A DNA stretch of 64,000 nucleotides from Desulfobacter postgatei 2ac9 (GTDB lineage: Bacteria; Desulfobacterota; Desulfobacteria; Desulfobacterales; Desulfobacteraceae). Where the stretch lies: contig NZ_CM001488.1 in the NCBI RefSeq assembly GCF_000233695.2, positions 2,970,279 to 3,034,278 on the forward strand, read 5' to 3'. The notes under the pieces are model-generated. The model did not search any database, was not told the origin of the DNA, and worked only from the letters and a program-made list of their open reading frames with translations. A program made the translations under genes and the position numbers. Of the stretch, positions 27,160 through 36,611 are shown piece after piece (position 1 is the stretch's first letter; each line of letters opens with the position of its first letter).

Positions 27160-28920
27160 ATGAATAACCTTTCCTTCAATGCGCTTGGTATTCTCCATGA
27201 TTCGGGGGTTTTTTCCCATCTGGATTACTATTTTTCCACAACCATGGCCAATGTTTTTAAAGATGCAGGGCCGTTGGAGATTCTTTCGGCAGCATTGACC
27301 TGCAGGGCACTTTCCAAAGGATCCATTTGTCTGGATCTTACAGGCACTGCCGGCAACGTTCTGAAAACGGCCGAGGGGAAAGAACTCATCCGGCTTCCTG
27401 AACTCGAATTCTGGTGCAATGCGCTAAAAAATTCTACCATGGTGGGCATGGAAGTCTCACAGTGCGGGAAAAAGGAAAATGACATGGCGTCCTGGATTGG
27501 TAAATATCCTCTGATCCTTGACCGGGACAACAATCTTTATCTTTCCAGATACTATGATTTTCAATGCCGGCTTTCAGATAATATCCGGGCACGGATTCAA
27601 AGGCAGATGCCAGGACCTGATGATGAATTTGTGGACAAAAGGCCGACTGCTTATTTTAACAGCCGGGATACCCACAGGACTTTTGGACAGCAGCAGGCTG
27701 TCAAAAAGGCCCTTTGTTCCGGTTTCATCATTGTGTCCGGGGGGCCGGGTACCGGAAAAACGTATATTACAGATATAATACAGACGCTTTTGACAACCTG
27801 GGCCTATGAAAACGACCTCAAGCCCCCTAGGGTGATGTGTCTGGCACCCACCGGCAAGGCCGCAGCCCGGTTGAAAGATGGGGCTACCATCCACAGTGCG
27901 CTTAAACCTGTGAAAAACAGAGCCGGGTTCCGGCACAATGCAGCCAATCCTCTGGCCGCAGACCTGGTGATTATTGATGAAGCGTCCATGATTGATATGG
28001 CGCTTATGACAAGACTCTTTGAAGCCATCCGCCCTGATGCGCGTATTGTGATACTCGGTGATGTGAATCAACTCTCTCCGGTTCAGGCCGGTGCCGTGTT
28101 TTTTGACCTGTGTCATGCCGATGTTTTGTCTGATTTCCGGGTGCTTCTGGATGTTAATTTCAGATCCGGGGGAAAAGTCGGCATTGAAAAGCTTGCAAAG
28201 GCCGTTAATATCAGTGATGCGGATGCTGTGGCAGGTATCCTTAAGGCGGATTATCCTGATATTCTATTTGTGGATACCGCCGAAGACAAAGGATATCAGG
28301 CCCGTCTTGAATCCTGTATCCTGGAAGGCTATAGACCGCTTTGGAATGCAACGACTTCTGAGCAGGCCATGGGCCTCCTTGATGGCTTTCGTGTGCTGTG
28401 CGCGCACAATTCAGGAAACAGCGGAACATTACAAATTAATCATCTATGTGAAAAAATATTACGATCTAAATCGAAAGATGGTATAAATCAGCCTGTTTTT
28501 AAAATGCTTTTAATGGTCCGTCGCAATGATTACAAAAGGTTGCTGTTTAATGGTGATACCTGTGTGGTCCTTGAAGAAAGCGGGGTGCCCACGGCCTGGT
28601 TTGCCCTGGGACAGTCGGAATCGGGACAGTCAAAATCCGGGCAATCAGATGCAAGGCATTTCAGATTGTCTGATCTGCCCGAATGTGAGCCTGCCTTTGC
28701 GGTCACCGTCCATAAAAGCCAGGGATCGGAATTTGACACTGTGCTGATCCTTATCCCTGAACAGGTCTCACCGGTTGTTACCCGACAGCTGCTTTATACG
28801 GGTATCACGCGGTCCCGAAAAAAAGTGGTTATTTTCGGCAGTATGCCCATGATCCGGCAGGCCGTAAAGACCTCGGTTGAACGTAGGTCCAACCTGCAGG
28901 CAGTACTAGATCGAGAATAG
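27160..28920 (+). CDS. recD: Exodeoxyribonuclease V subunit alpha (RecD)
   Basis: A 586-residue superfamily 1B helicase of the RecD type, the 5'-3' motor of RecBCD. Walker A is SGGPGTGKTYI near residue 195, motif II VIIDEASMID near 270, and a C-terminal UvrD-like segment AVTVHKSQGSEFDTV with TGITRSRKKVV completes the helicase. A three-copy GQS(E/K/D)S repeat is inserted near residue 485. recB and recC are not in the window. The gene stands alone between two intergenic gaps. Confidence 0.9.
   Translation: MNNLSFNALGILHDSGVFSHLDYYFSTTMANVFKDAGPLEILSAALTCRALSKGSICLDLTGTAGNVLKTAEGKELIRLPELEFWCNALKNSTMVGMEVSQCGKKENDMASWIGKYPLILDRDNNLYLSRYYDFQCRLSDNIRARIQRQMPGPDDEFVDKRPTAYFNSRDTHRTFGQQQAVKKALCSGFIIVSGGPGTGKTYITDIIQTLLTTWAYENDLKPPRVMCLAPTGKAAARLKDGATIHSALKPVKNRAGFRHNAANPLAADLVIIDEASMIDMALMTRLFEAIRPDARIVILGDVNQLSPVQAGAVFFDLCHADVLSDFRVLLDVNFRSGGKVGIEKLAKAVNISDADAVAGILKADYPDILFVDTAEDKGYQARLESCILEGYRPLWNATTSEQAMGLLDGFRVLCAHNSGNSGTLQINHLCEKILRSKSKDGINQPVFKMLLMVRRNDYKRLLFNGDTCVVLEESGVPTAWFALGQSESGQSKSGQSDARHFRLSDLPECEPAFAVTVHKSQGSEFDTVLILIPEQVSPVVTRQLLYTGITRSRKKVVIFGSMPMIRQAVKTSVERRSNLQAVLDRE
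28609..28650 (+). repeat. 15-base tandem repeat inside recD
   Basis: Codons for G-Q-S-x-S occur three times in a row (GGACAGTCGGAATCG, GGACAGTCAAAATCC, GGGCAATCAGAT). The peptide sits just before the conserved FRLSDLPECEPAF helicase segment and keeps frame, so it looks like a replication-slippage expansion in a surface loop. Confidence 0.75.
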
Positions 28921-29058
28921 ACCTGGAAAAACGGTGGGCGGATATCTTGGCCGGCATGAAGTCCTCTGGTAAGCGCTGCCGGTGATGGCATACATTGAAC
29001 ATGAAAGTCGCTTGAGCAGCGCTTGGACTTTCCTACAACATTTAGTGAAAGAATTGTT

Positions 29059-30426
29059 TTGAAACAAAAAGACAGCTTTGCCGATCAGCTCTGGATGTTT
29101 TTTGCCTCGGTGAAACTCACGGTTTATACCCTGGTGCTTTTAGCCTTAACTTCCATCATTGGAACTGTGGTTTTGCAGAACGGAACTCCCGAAGCCTATA
29201 TGAGGCTTTACGGCCCAGGATTATATAATATGATCCAGGTGCTTGATCTGGACAGGATGTATCAAGCCTGGTGGTATCTGCTGCTCATGGTGGTGTTATG
29301 CGTTAATATTGTTGTCTGTTCCGTTGACCGGCTTTCGGTTACCTGGAAAATTATTTTTCCTAAAAATATTTCAGTTAATCCCGAGCGGTTTGAAAAAACT
29401 AAAAACAGACAGCAGTTTGAGTGTCAGCTTTCCATGGACCGTTTTGCGCGCGAGGCAAAACAAATGCTTGCCGCACGCGCCGGTAAAGTAATTGAAAAGA
29501 CGAGTGAAACGGGTCTGATTTTGTATGCTGAAAAAGGCCGGTGGTCCCGCCTCGGGGTTTACGTGGTCCATTCAAGCGTGCTGATGCTCCTTGCCGGAGC
29601 CCTGATCGGCTCTGCATTGGGGTTTAAGGCAAACTTGCGTCTGGACGAGGGGCAGACCGCAGATACCGTGTTTGATACCCATACGCGCTTGCCCATAAAG
29701 CTGCCGTTCACGGTCCGGTGCAATTCTTTTCAGGTTAAGTTTTACGATACGGGGGCGCCGGATGAATTTAAGTCCAGCTTGACCATCCTTGAAAACAACC
29801 AGGAAAGTTTTACGGAAGATATTTTGGTCAACCATCCGTTAAGGTACAAGGGTATCAATATCTTCCAGGCGTCCTACGGTGCAACCACACCTGATGAAGC
29901 CCGGTTTGAGATCACTGACAGTGAAACCGGGACGGTTGAGATACACACCATAAAAAACGGCGGTGTCGTGTCACTGCCGGCGGGTGCCGGCAATTTTATA
30001 TTTGAAGGGTTTGTACCCCATTATGACTTCAATGGTCATAACCTTGGTGAGGCGTTTATCGGGCGCCTTGATACAATCGACGGGAGGAATGTTCAAATTG
30101 TTTTGCCCACCAAGTTTCCCACCTTTGATAAAATGCGCAAGGGTAGATTCACAGTTGAGGTTAAATCCTGGGATCAGGCCTATTACACCGGCCTTCAGGT
30201 GACAAAGGACCCGGGCGTTCCCTTTGTGTACACAGGCTTTCTTCTTATGATTATCGGTTGCTGGGTCACTTTCTTTGTTTCCCACCAGTCCGTGTGTATC
30301 GGCCTTGAACAAACCGGATCCGGCAGCACCCGGGTATGGGTCGCCGGTCGGGCCAACCGTAACGCCCAGAGCACGAATTTGACCGTTAAAAAACTTGTAA
30401 AGGAATTAAAGGAAGTATCAGGCTAA
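29059..30426 (+). CDS. resB: Cytochrome c biogenesis protein ResB (Ccs1)
   Basis: A System II cytochrome c synthase subunit, which with CcsA carries haem across the membrane and attaches it to CxxCH motifs. Using the TTG at 29059 gives MKQKDSFADQLWMFFASVKL and a product of 455 residues; a TTG at 29023 adds 12. Membrane segments lie at about 17-40, 75-95, 165-190 and near the C-terminus (FVYTGFLLMIIGCWVTFFV). A large outside domain lies between the third and fourth. The stop overlaps the ccsA start (TAATG at 30424-30428). Confidence 0.88.
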   Translation: MKQKDSFADQLWMFFASVKLTVYTLVLLALTSIIGTVVLQNGTPEAYMRLYGPGLYNMIQVLDLDRMYQAWWYLLLMVVLCVNIVVCSVDRLSVTWKIIFPKNISVNPERFEKTKNRQQFECQLSMDRFAREAKQMLAARAGKVIEKTSETGLILYAEKGRWSRLGVYVVHSSVLMLLAGALIGSALGFKANLRLDEGQTADTVFDTHTRLPIKLPFTVRCNSFQVKFYDTGAPDEFKSSLTILENNQESFTEDILVNHPLRYKGINIFQASYGATTPDEARFEITDSETGTVEIHTIKNGGVVSLPAGAGNFIFEGFVPHYDFNGHNLGEAFIGRLDTIDGRNVQIVLPTKFPTFDKMRKGRFTVEVKSWDQAYYTGLQVTKDPGVPFVYTGFLLMIIGCWVTFFVSHQSVCIGLEQTGSGSTRVWVAGRANRNAQSTNLTVKKLVKELKEVSG

Positions 30427-31259
30427 TGAACTCATCCCTGCTTTTATCGGCTGCAACATTTATCTATGCTTTGGCATCGGTATTTTATATTGGATCTTTT
30501 TCTTTCAAAAAACCTGCGTTTGCCCGGCTTGGGTTCTGGGTGATTGTCATCGGGCTGGTGGCCAATACCGGCGGAATTCTGCTGCGGTGGATGGAGTCCT
30601 ATCAGATGGGATACGGGCATGCCCCCTTTTCCAATATGTATGAATCCCTGGTCTTTTTTTCATGGACTGCGGCCGCCCTTTATGTGTTTGTGGAATTTAA
30701 ATATAAGGAAAGCATCATCGGCGTATTTGTTTCTCCCTTGATTTTCCTGGGTATTGCCTATGCCAGTTTTGATCCGTCCATTACTTCAAAAATCACCCCG
30801 TTGATCCCTGCACTTAAGTCCAACTGGCTCATTTCCCATGTAATTACCTGCTTTCTTGGGTATGCAGGCTTTGCCCTTGCCTTTGGATTCAGCTTTATGT
30901 ACTTCATCAAACCCAAAGATCCCGGGGCGAGTTCGTTTTTTGCAAAACTGCCGGACTGGGACACCATTGATGAACTGACCTACCAGATGATCGTTTTCGG
31001 GTTCCTCTTTCTGACCATCGGGATTATCACAGGCTCTGTCTGGGCAAATTCCGCCTGGGGCAAATATTGGTCCTGGGATCCTAAAGAGACCTGGTCTTTG
31101 ATTACCTGGTTTATTTACGCCATTTTTCTGCATTTGCGCCTGATGCGCGGATGGTACGGAAAAAATCTTGCCATTGTTTCCATCATCGGATTTATAGGGG
31201 TTTTGTTCACCTACTTCGGCGTGAATTTCTTTTTATCCGGCCTTCACAGTTACGGCTAA
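30426..31259 (+). CDS. ccsA: Cytochrome c biogenesis protein CcsA (ResC)
   Basis: A 277-residue polytopic membrane protein of the CcsA/CcmF haem-handling family, with about eight membrane helices. The tryptophan-rich haem-handling motif WANSAWGKYWSWDPKETWSL is at about 200-220, and conserved histidines lie outside it. It overlaps resB and is followed after 336 bases by the Qrc operon, whose first gene needs several c-type haems. The two genes are probably a dedicated maturation pair, though they could serve all cytochromes of the cell. Confidence 0.93.
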   Translation: MNSSLLLSAATFIYALASVFYIGSFSFKKPAFARLGFWVIVIGLVANTGGILLRWMESYQMGYGHAPFSNMYESLVFFSWTAAALYVFVEFKYKESIIGVFVSPLIFLGIAYASFDPSITSKITPLIPALKSNWLISHVITCFLGYAGFALAFGFSFMYFIKPKDPGASSFFAKLPDWDTIDELTYQMIVFGFLFLTIGIITGSVWANSAWGKYWSWDPKETWSLITWFIYAIFLHLRLMRGWYGKNLAIVSIIGFIGVLFTYFGVNFFLSGLHSYG

Positions 31260-31428
31260 ATAAATCCAAGTTACCTTATCTCTCTATAAATCAGAATTTT
31301 TTCGAAAAATTACATTTTGTCGGGTTATTTTTTTTAAGCTATTGTATAAAAGCCAAAATAGCTGAAGAAAATAATTTTGAATCCATTTCTGTTCGGGACG
31401 TTCCAGAGCAAGGGTTTCCCAATTAAAC

Positions 31429-31457
31429 TTGACAAGGGAAACATATATTAATATAGA
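31429..31457 (+). promoter_or_regulatory. Promoter of the qrc operon
   Basis: TTGACA (31429-31434) and TATAGA (31452-31457) are separated by 17 bases. The rest of the 336-base gap between ccsA and qrcA (31260-31595) holds no gene; a CATCAA-N10-TTGATG hairpin lies next to the qrcA ribosome binding site at about 31565-31586. This leaves a leader of about 130 bases. Confidence 0.65.
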
Positions 31458-31595
31458 TTGACCGAATTTGTATTTTCTGGACGTATTGCAGAAACAGGCA
31501 CGGCAATGCTGTTCTGCGAAAAATATTGGCCCGGGGGTTATCCTGTGGCCGTAAAGGTATGGTAACATCAACATTTTAACATTGATGGGGTTTTC

Positions 31596-32267
31596 ATGAG
31601 CGAGTTAGAAAACAAAGCAAACGATGGTCCTGAGGATGGTGCGCACCACGGCACCGACAACGGTCCAAAAGATGACAAAGGGTTAGGCCTTGGTGTCATC
31701 TTTTTTATGGGGGCATTTTTGGTATGCTTCCTGTCGGGCTGGCTGCTGTTTCCAAAATTGCTTTATTCAAAAAAGGAGCAGCCTTTTAATTTCGATCACA
31801 AGCTTCATGCCGAAGAAACAGGTGATTGTGAAACCTGCCATTTCTTCAGAGAAGACGGAACCTTCTCCGGAATCCCGGGTCTGCAAGCCTGTATGGAATG
31901 CCATACGGATGAACCCATGGGAGAGACCGAGGACGAAGCCGTGTTTGTAGAGGAGTATGTGGCCAAGGGGAAAGAAGTGCCCTGGCTGATTTATGCCAAA
32001 CAACCTGATTGCGTGTTTTTCTCCCATGCAGCTCATACAGTTGCAGGCGGCATGGATTGTAAGACCTGCCATGGTCACATTGGGGAGTCCTCATCTTCGC
32101 GGCCCTATGAAGAAAACAGAATCACCGGTTACAGCCGTGATATCTGGGGCAAGAATATCTGGGGGATCAAAAAGAATTCCTGGGATCGTATGAAGATGGA
32201 TGACTGTGCGGAATGCCATCTGGAAAAAATGGGTCATAAGGGCTACTGCTTCCAGTGCCACAAGTAA
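31596..32267 (+). CDS. qrcA: Qrc complex multihaem cytochrome c subunit
   Basis: A 223-residue membrane-anchored multihaem cytochrome. A polar N-terminus precedes one membrane helix (VIFFMGAFLVCFLSGWLLF, residues 34-52), and the rest faces the periplasm. Five CxxCH motifs are visible: CETCH, CMECH, CKTCH, CAECH and CFQCH. The described Desulfovibrio QrcA is reported to hold six haems, so either one site is non-canonical (a lone cysteine sits in DCVFFSHAAH) or this form has five. It receives electrons from periplasmic type I cytochrome c3 in sulfate reducers. It leads the qrcABCD operon. Confidence 0.9.
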   Translation: MSELENKANDGPEDGAHHGTDNGPKDDKGLGLGVIFFMGAFLVCFLSGWLLFPKLLYSKKEQPFNFDHKLHAEETGDCETCHFFREDGTFSGIPGLQACMECHTDEPMGETEDEAVFVEEYVAKGKEVPWLIYAKQPDCVFFSHAAHTVAGGMDCKTCHGHIGESSSSRPYEENRITGYSRDIWGKNIWGIKKNSWDRMKMDDCAECHLEKMGHKGYCFQCHK

Positions 32268-32311
32268 GATACCTCAAGGACAAGAATTTCAAAGTTTATA
32301 AAGGATGACTT

Positions 32312-34417
32312 ATGAAAATTGACAGACGAAGCTTCTTGGGATTGGGACTTGGTGCGGCAGCCGGCGTCGCGCTTTCCCCTGTGGGTGTCAAGCTGACAGA
32401 TGATTCTTCCATCTGGACCCAGAATTGGCCCTGGACCCCTGTCCCTGAAGACGGTAAAATAACCTATGACCGATCCGTATGCAGCCTGTGTCCAGGTGCC
32501 TGCGGCATCAGCGTCAAAAAAATAAACGGACGGCCTGTTAAGATCGAAGGCCTTGACGATTACCCTATTAATAACGGTGGTGCTTGCCCCCACGGGATTT
32601 CCGGCCTGCAGTATCTGTATGATCCTGCCAGGATAAAAACCCCGTTAAAGAAAAACGGTAATAAATTTGAAAAGATTTCCTGGGATGAGGCGATTTCACT
32701 TGTGGCCCAAAAATTGGGTGAAATTCGTAAAAGCGGAACACCTGAATCCCTCGGTCTGATCACTGGTGCCGACAGCGGTTCCATGGCCCAGCTTTTTGAA
32801 CGGTTTATGGCTGCTTTCGGCTCTCCCAATACATATAACATGCCAAGCCTTGAATCCAATCTCGCGCTGACGGCTGCTGCCCTTCACGGTGCAGATCGAA
32901 GCCTTGGGTTTGATCTTGATCATTCCGATTTCATTTTAAGTTTCGGTGCGGCAATTATTGAAGGCTGGGGTTCCCCTGTTGCCTGTATCCAGGCCAATGC
33001 ATCAAGACGTGAGCGCAAGGCCAAGCTTGTACAGGTTGATTACAGACTGTCCAATACGGCCAATGCTGCGGATAAGATCATTGCTGTAAAGCCCGGCACT
33101 GAAGCAGACCTGGCATTGGGGCTTTGTGGCGTGCTGCTCGCAAAGAACTTGATTGCCGGGGACGTAAACACGTCCGCTTTTGCTGCTATGCTGGCAAAAG
33201 AGTATACACCGGACAAGGTAGAAGCGATCACCGGTGTCAAAGCTGCGGATATGGAGGCCCTTGCCATGGAATTCATCAAGGCCAAGGCTCCTGTGGCCGT
33301 GCCGGGAAAGGGCAGGGGAGACGTTGGTCAAAGCCTTCGTGAATTCGCTGCCGTCCAGGCCCTGAATGCACTGGCAGACCGCCTGAATAAAAAAGGTGGT
33401 GTGTTTGTCATGTACCCGGCCGATTATTTAAGCTTTCCCGAAAATGTAATGGATGATGCTGCAAAACAAGGCGCAAGCAAGGCCAAACTTGCCGGTTCCG
33501 TTAATGAACTGGTTGACAAGCTTGAAAAGGATGGGGGGCTTTCCGCCCTGTTTATTTATAATGCCAATCCCTGCTACGCTTTGAACAATCCTGAAAAGGT
33601 CAAGGTTGCCATGGATAAGGTTGGATTCAAGGTCAGCTTCAGTTCTTTCATGGATGAAACTGCTCTTAGATCAGATGTGATCCTGCCGGCATCCATTTTT
33701 CTTGAACGCCTGGAAGATGTGGTTTCCGGTGGTGGTCTTGCTAAAACAGTCGTAGGGCTGTGCCGGCCCATGGTTAAACCCATATTTGACACCAAACACC
33801 CGGCAGATGCGCTGATCCTTCTTGCCCAGGCCATGGGCGACAGCATTGCACAAAGTTTCTCCTGGAACTCTTATGATGCCTGCCTTGAACAAGTGACGGG
33901 AAAAATCTGGCATACCCTGTCCGGCGACGGATATGTCGTCATTGATGACAAGCCGCCTGTGGGGACACCTGCAACGGATTTTACCTTCCTTGTTTCCGCT
34001 CCCAAAGCTGCTGTGCCCATGGGTGAAGGCGATTACACCCTTGTGCCTGTTGATAAGATGCGGCTTGCCGTCGGTTCAATGATATCTTCTCCCTTTGCTG
34101 TTAAAATCATTTCCGACAAGGTTCTTTCAGGAAAATACAGTGTTGTTGAGATTAATCCAGCCACTGCAGGCATCCTGAAAGACGGTGATATTGCTGTCCT
34201 TAAAACCGCCATGGGGAAGGCAAAGGTTAAAATCGGCTTTAATGAAGGTATTCTACCCGGCGTGATCGGTATGCCAAGGGGGCTTGGACATGCCTTCAAC
34301 AATCCTTACGTGGCCGGTAAAGGTGTCAATGTCAATGATCTGATCGGCCCGGTCATCGAGCCTGGTTCAGGACTGGATGCTGCCTTTGGAATTAAAGCCA
34401 CTCTTTCCAAGGCGTAA
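32312..34417 (+). CDS. qrcB: Qrc complex molybdopterin-oxidoreductase-like subunit
   Basis: A 701-residue periplasmic protein of the molybdopterin-oxidoreductase fold that in Qrc complexes lacks the cofactor and works as a structural electron-transfer subunit. The N-terminus has a twin-arginine signal (DRRSFLGLGLGAAAG). A cubane motif follows, CSLCPGACGI with the fourth cysteine in NNGGACPHG. The C-terminal part has the usual molydopterin-dinucleotide-binding fold region. It is shorter than active family members. It is 44 bases after qrcA and 31 bases before qrcC. Confidence 0.9.
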   Translation: MKIDRRSFLGLGLGAAAGVALSPVGVKLTDDSSIWTQNWPWTPVPEDGKITYDRSVCSLCPGACGISVKKINGRPVKIEGLDDYPINNGGACPHGISGLQYLYDPARIKTPLKKNGNKFEKISWDEAISLVAQKLGEIRKSGTPESLGLITGADSGSMAQLFERFMAAFGSPNTYNMPSLESNLALTAAALHGADRSLGFDLDHSDFILSFGAAIIEGWGSPVACIQANASRRERKAKLVQVDYRLSNTANAADKIIAVKPGTEADLALGLCGVLLAKNLIAGDVNTSAFAAMLAKEYTPDKVEAITGVKAADMEALAMEFIKAKAPVAVPGKGRGDVGQSLREFAAVQALNALADRLNKKGGVFVMYPADYLSFPENVMDDAAKQGASKAKLAGSVNELVDKLEKDGGLSALFIYNANPCYALNNPEKVKVAMDKVGFKVSFSSFMDETALRSDVILPASIFLERLEDVVSGGGLAKTVVGLCRPMVKPIFDTKHPADALILLAQAMGDSIAQSFSWNSYDACLEQVTGKIWHTLSGDGYVVIDDKPPVGTPATDFTFLVSAPKAAVPMGEGDYTLVPVDKMRLAVGSMISSPFAVKIISDKVLSGKYSVVEINPATAGILKDGDIAVLKTAMGKAKVKIGFNEGILPGVIGMPRGLGHAFNNPYVAGKGVNVNDLIGPVIEPGSGLDAAFGIKATLSKA

Positions 34418-34448
34418 ACTGTTTACGAAATCTTTTTAAGAGGTTCTG

Positions 34449-35306
34449 ATGATAGAAAATAAAAAAGCCCATAAGTTCGGGATGGTTATCGATCTGGACA
34501 AATGCACGGGATGCGGTGCCTGCATGGTCTCGTGCATGTCTGAGAATAACGTTCCGTTTAAGGAGGATGAATCCGACAAAAAGCTCAGTATCACCTGGAT
34601 GCGGGTGTACAAACTGACCAATGGAAAATCCTTTCCCGAAACTGAAATTGCTTATCTGCCCCGTCCCTGCCAGCACTGCGGCGGAATCGGTGACCATGGT
34701 CATTCTCCCTGCGTATCCGTATGTCCTGCCACGGCAACCGACTACGGTTATGATACAGGTATTGTCAGCCAGATTTATACCCGCTGCTTTGGCTGCCGGT
34801 ACTGCATGGGGGCATGCCCGTACCATGCCAGGCACTTTAACTGGTGGGATCCCAAATGGCCCGAGGGTATGGAAAATTACTTAAGCCCCAATGTCTCCCC
34901 GCGTATGCGCGGTGTGGTCGAGAAATGCTCCTTTTGTTACCACCGGTATCAGTTGGCCCGGGAACAGGCCATTGTTGAAGACCGTGAAATAGAAGAGATG
35001 GAGTACCAGACCGCATGCACCACCGCCTGCCCGGCAGGTGCCATTGTGTTTGGCGACCTGAATAATCCTGCCCACAAGGTCCATCAGATTGTTAAACCGG
35101 ATCCCCATCCTGATCCCATGAACCACAAGGTTGTGGGAAAATCCAGAAACCCGAAAGTTTTCAGGCTGCTTGAGCGTCTTGGTACCAACCCCAAGGTCTA
35201 TTACATGTCTGATCGGGAATGGGTCAGAAAGGCCGGGGACAACTACCTTAAAGGTGAGTGGGAAAATGTTAAAACCCATCATGGGGCGTCTTCATCCCAT
35301 GGTTAA
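34449..35306 (+). CDS. qrcC: Qrc complex iron-sulfur subunit
   Basis: A 285-residue ferredoxin-like electron-transfer subunit. Cysteine clusters are CTGCGACMVSC (residues 18-28), CQHCGG with CVSVCPATA, CFGCRYCMGACPYHA and CSFCYHRYQ with CTTACPAGA, consistent with several cubane or [3Fe-4S] clusters, as in DmsB/NrfC relatives. No signal peptide is visible, so export probably rides on the twin-arginine signal of QrcB. It lies between qrcB and qrcD. Confidence 0.92.
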   Translation: MIENKKAHKFGMVIDLDKCTGCGACMVSCMSENNVPFKEDESDKKLSITWMRVYKLTNGKSFPETEIAYLPRPCQHCGGIGDHGHSPCVSVCPATATDYGYDTGIVSQIYTRCFGCRYCMGACPYHARHFNWWDPKWPEGMENYLSPNVSPRMRGVVEKCSFCYHRYQLAREQAIVEDREIEEMEYQTACTTACPAGAIVFGDLNNPAHKVHQIVKPDPHPDPMNHKVVGKSRNPKVFRLLERLGTNPKVYYMSDREWVRKAGDNYLKGEWENVKTHHGASSSHG

Positions 35307-35337
35307 CTTGCATAAAACTATTTAGGAGTAATTAGAT

Positions 35338-36597
35338 ATGTTAGATGATGCATTAATACCCGAAGGCGCCAAGCGGTGCGCGTTCCCGATATTCATCATT
35401 GGGATCATCATTGTGGGTGCTGTTCTGCTCTGGGGCGTTTATGCCATGTTCCTGTGCTGGTTCAAAGGTCTGAACCAGACCAACATGAACGACTACTACG
35501 GATTTGCCCTGTGGATCTGGGCTGACCTGGCCGTCATCGCCGTTGGCGGCGGTGCTTTTTTTACAGGTCTTTTGAAATACATTTTCAAGGTTGATGATTT
35601 GAAAAATATTATCAACTTTGCCGTGATCATTGGTTTTATCTGTTACAGTTCCGCCCTGCTGATCCTGGCCATAGATATCGGACAGCCCCTGCGTGGATGG
35701 TTTATTTTCTGGCATGCCAATGTCCATTCCATGCTCACAGAAGTGGCCTATTGTCTCTCCTGTTATTTTGCAGTGCTGACCATTGAATTCATTCCCAATA
35801 TCCTGGAAAACCGCCAGGTCAATAAGGTGCCGTTCTTTCACCACCTGGGCCACAACATGCACGAGGTGATGGCCGTTTTTGCCGCCACCGGCGCTTTTTT
35901 GAGTTTTTTCCACCAGGGCTCGTTAGGCGGTGTGGCCGGCGTTATGTTTGGCCGTCCTTTTGCTTACCGCGAAGGCCTTTTGATCTGGCCCTGGACCTTT
36001 TTCCTGTTTACCTGGTCTGCCGCAGCGTTTGGTCCCTGTTTTACCTTGATGGTTACCAAGATTACGGAAATAATTACGGGTAAAAAATTGGTCGGAGATA
36101 AAACCGTCAATCTGCTGGCAAAAATTTCCGGGTGGATGATTACCACCTATATTATCGCCAAGATTATTGATACCGTTTACTGGGTATTCGTCACCGTGCC
36201 GTCCATGGGATTCGAACTGGGACATTTTTACAGCAACAACGGGTTCTATGGATACTGGATTTTGATTACCGAAGTGATCTTATGCGGTGTTGTGCCTGGG
36301 CTGCTTCTGATTAATAAAAGTACCCGTGAAAATCCCACCACCCGCACCATTGCGATTATTCTTGGCGTTATTGGTGTATGTCTGAACCGGTGGGTTATGG
36401 TGCTTCAGATCATGGCCGTGCCTGTGATGTCTTTTGACTCCTGGGCATTGTATATCCCAAGCTGGCAGGAAGTGGCGACCACCATTTTACCTGTTGCCTA
36501 CGGAATTATCCTGATTGCCGTTGCATATCGCTATCTGCCGGTATTCCCCCAGGAACTGGAACTTAACGAACCTGCCGACGCGGCAGCTCAAAACTGA
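35338..36597 (+). CDS. qrcD: Qrc complex NrfD-like quinone-interacting subunit
   Basis: A 419-residue integral membrane protein of the NrfD/PsrC family, with about ten helices, that binds menaquinone and closes the electron path from periplasmic cytochrome to the quinone pool. Family features include GLLKYIF, DIGQPLRGWFIFWHANVHSM and the GFYGYW motif. The ribosome binding site AGGAG is present. In sulfate reducers Qrc links periplasmic hydrogen or formate oxidation to menaquinone. A 52-residue gene follows 14 bases downstream. Confidence 0.93.
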   Translation: MLDDALIPEGAKRCAFPIFIIGIIIVGAVLLWGVYAMFLCWFKGLNQTNMNDYYGFALWIWADLAVIAVGGGAFFTGLLKYIFKVDDLKNIINFAVIIGFICYSSALLILAIDIGQPLRGWFIFWHANVHSMLTEVAYCLSCYFAVLTIEFIPNILENRQVNKVPFFHHLGHNMHEVMAVFAATGAFLSFFHQGSLGGVAGVMFGRPFAYREGLLIWPWTFFLFTWSAAAFGPCFTLMVTKITEIITGKKLVGDKTVNLLAKISGWMITTYIIAKIIDTVYWVFVTVPSMGFELGHFYSNNGFYGYWILITEVILCGVVPGLLLINKSTRENPTTRTIAIILGVIGVCLNRWVMVLQIMAVPVMSFDSWALYIPSWQEVATTILPVAYGIILIAVAYRYLPVFPQELELNEPADAAAQN

Positions 36598-36611
36598 TAA
36601 AGGAGGTTTTA

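Noticed and set aside
27574-28116. A 180-codon frame antisense to recD
   Set aside because: It lies fully within recD, whose helicase motifs are intact, and resembles no family.
31284-31574. A 96-codon minus-strand frame in the ccsA-qrcA gap
   Set aside because: It has no ribosome binding site or family features and covers the promoter of the qrc operon.
35353-35913. A 186-codon frame antisense to qrcD
   Set aside because: It mirrors the membrane helices of a well-supported gene.
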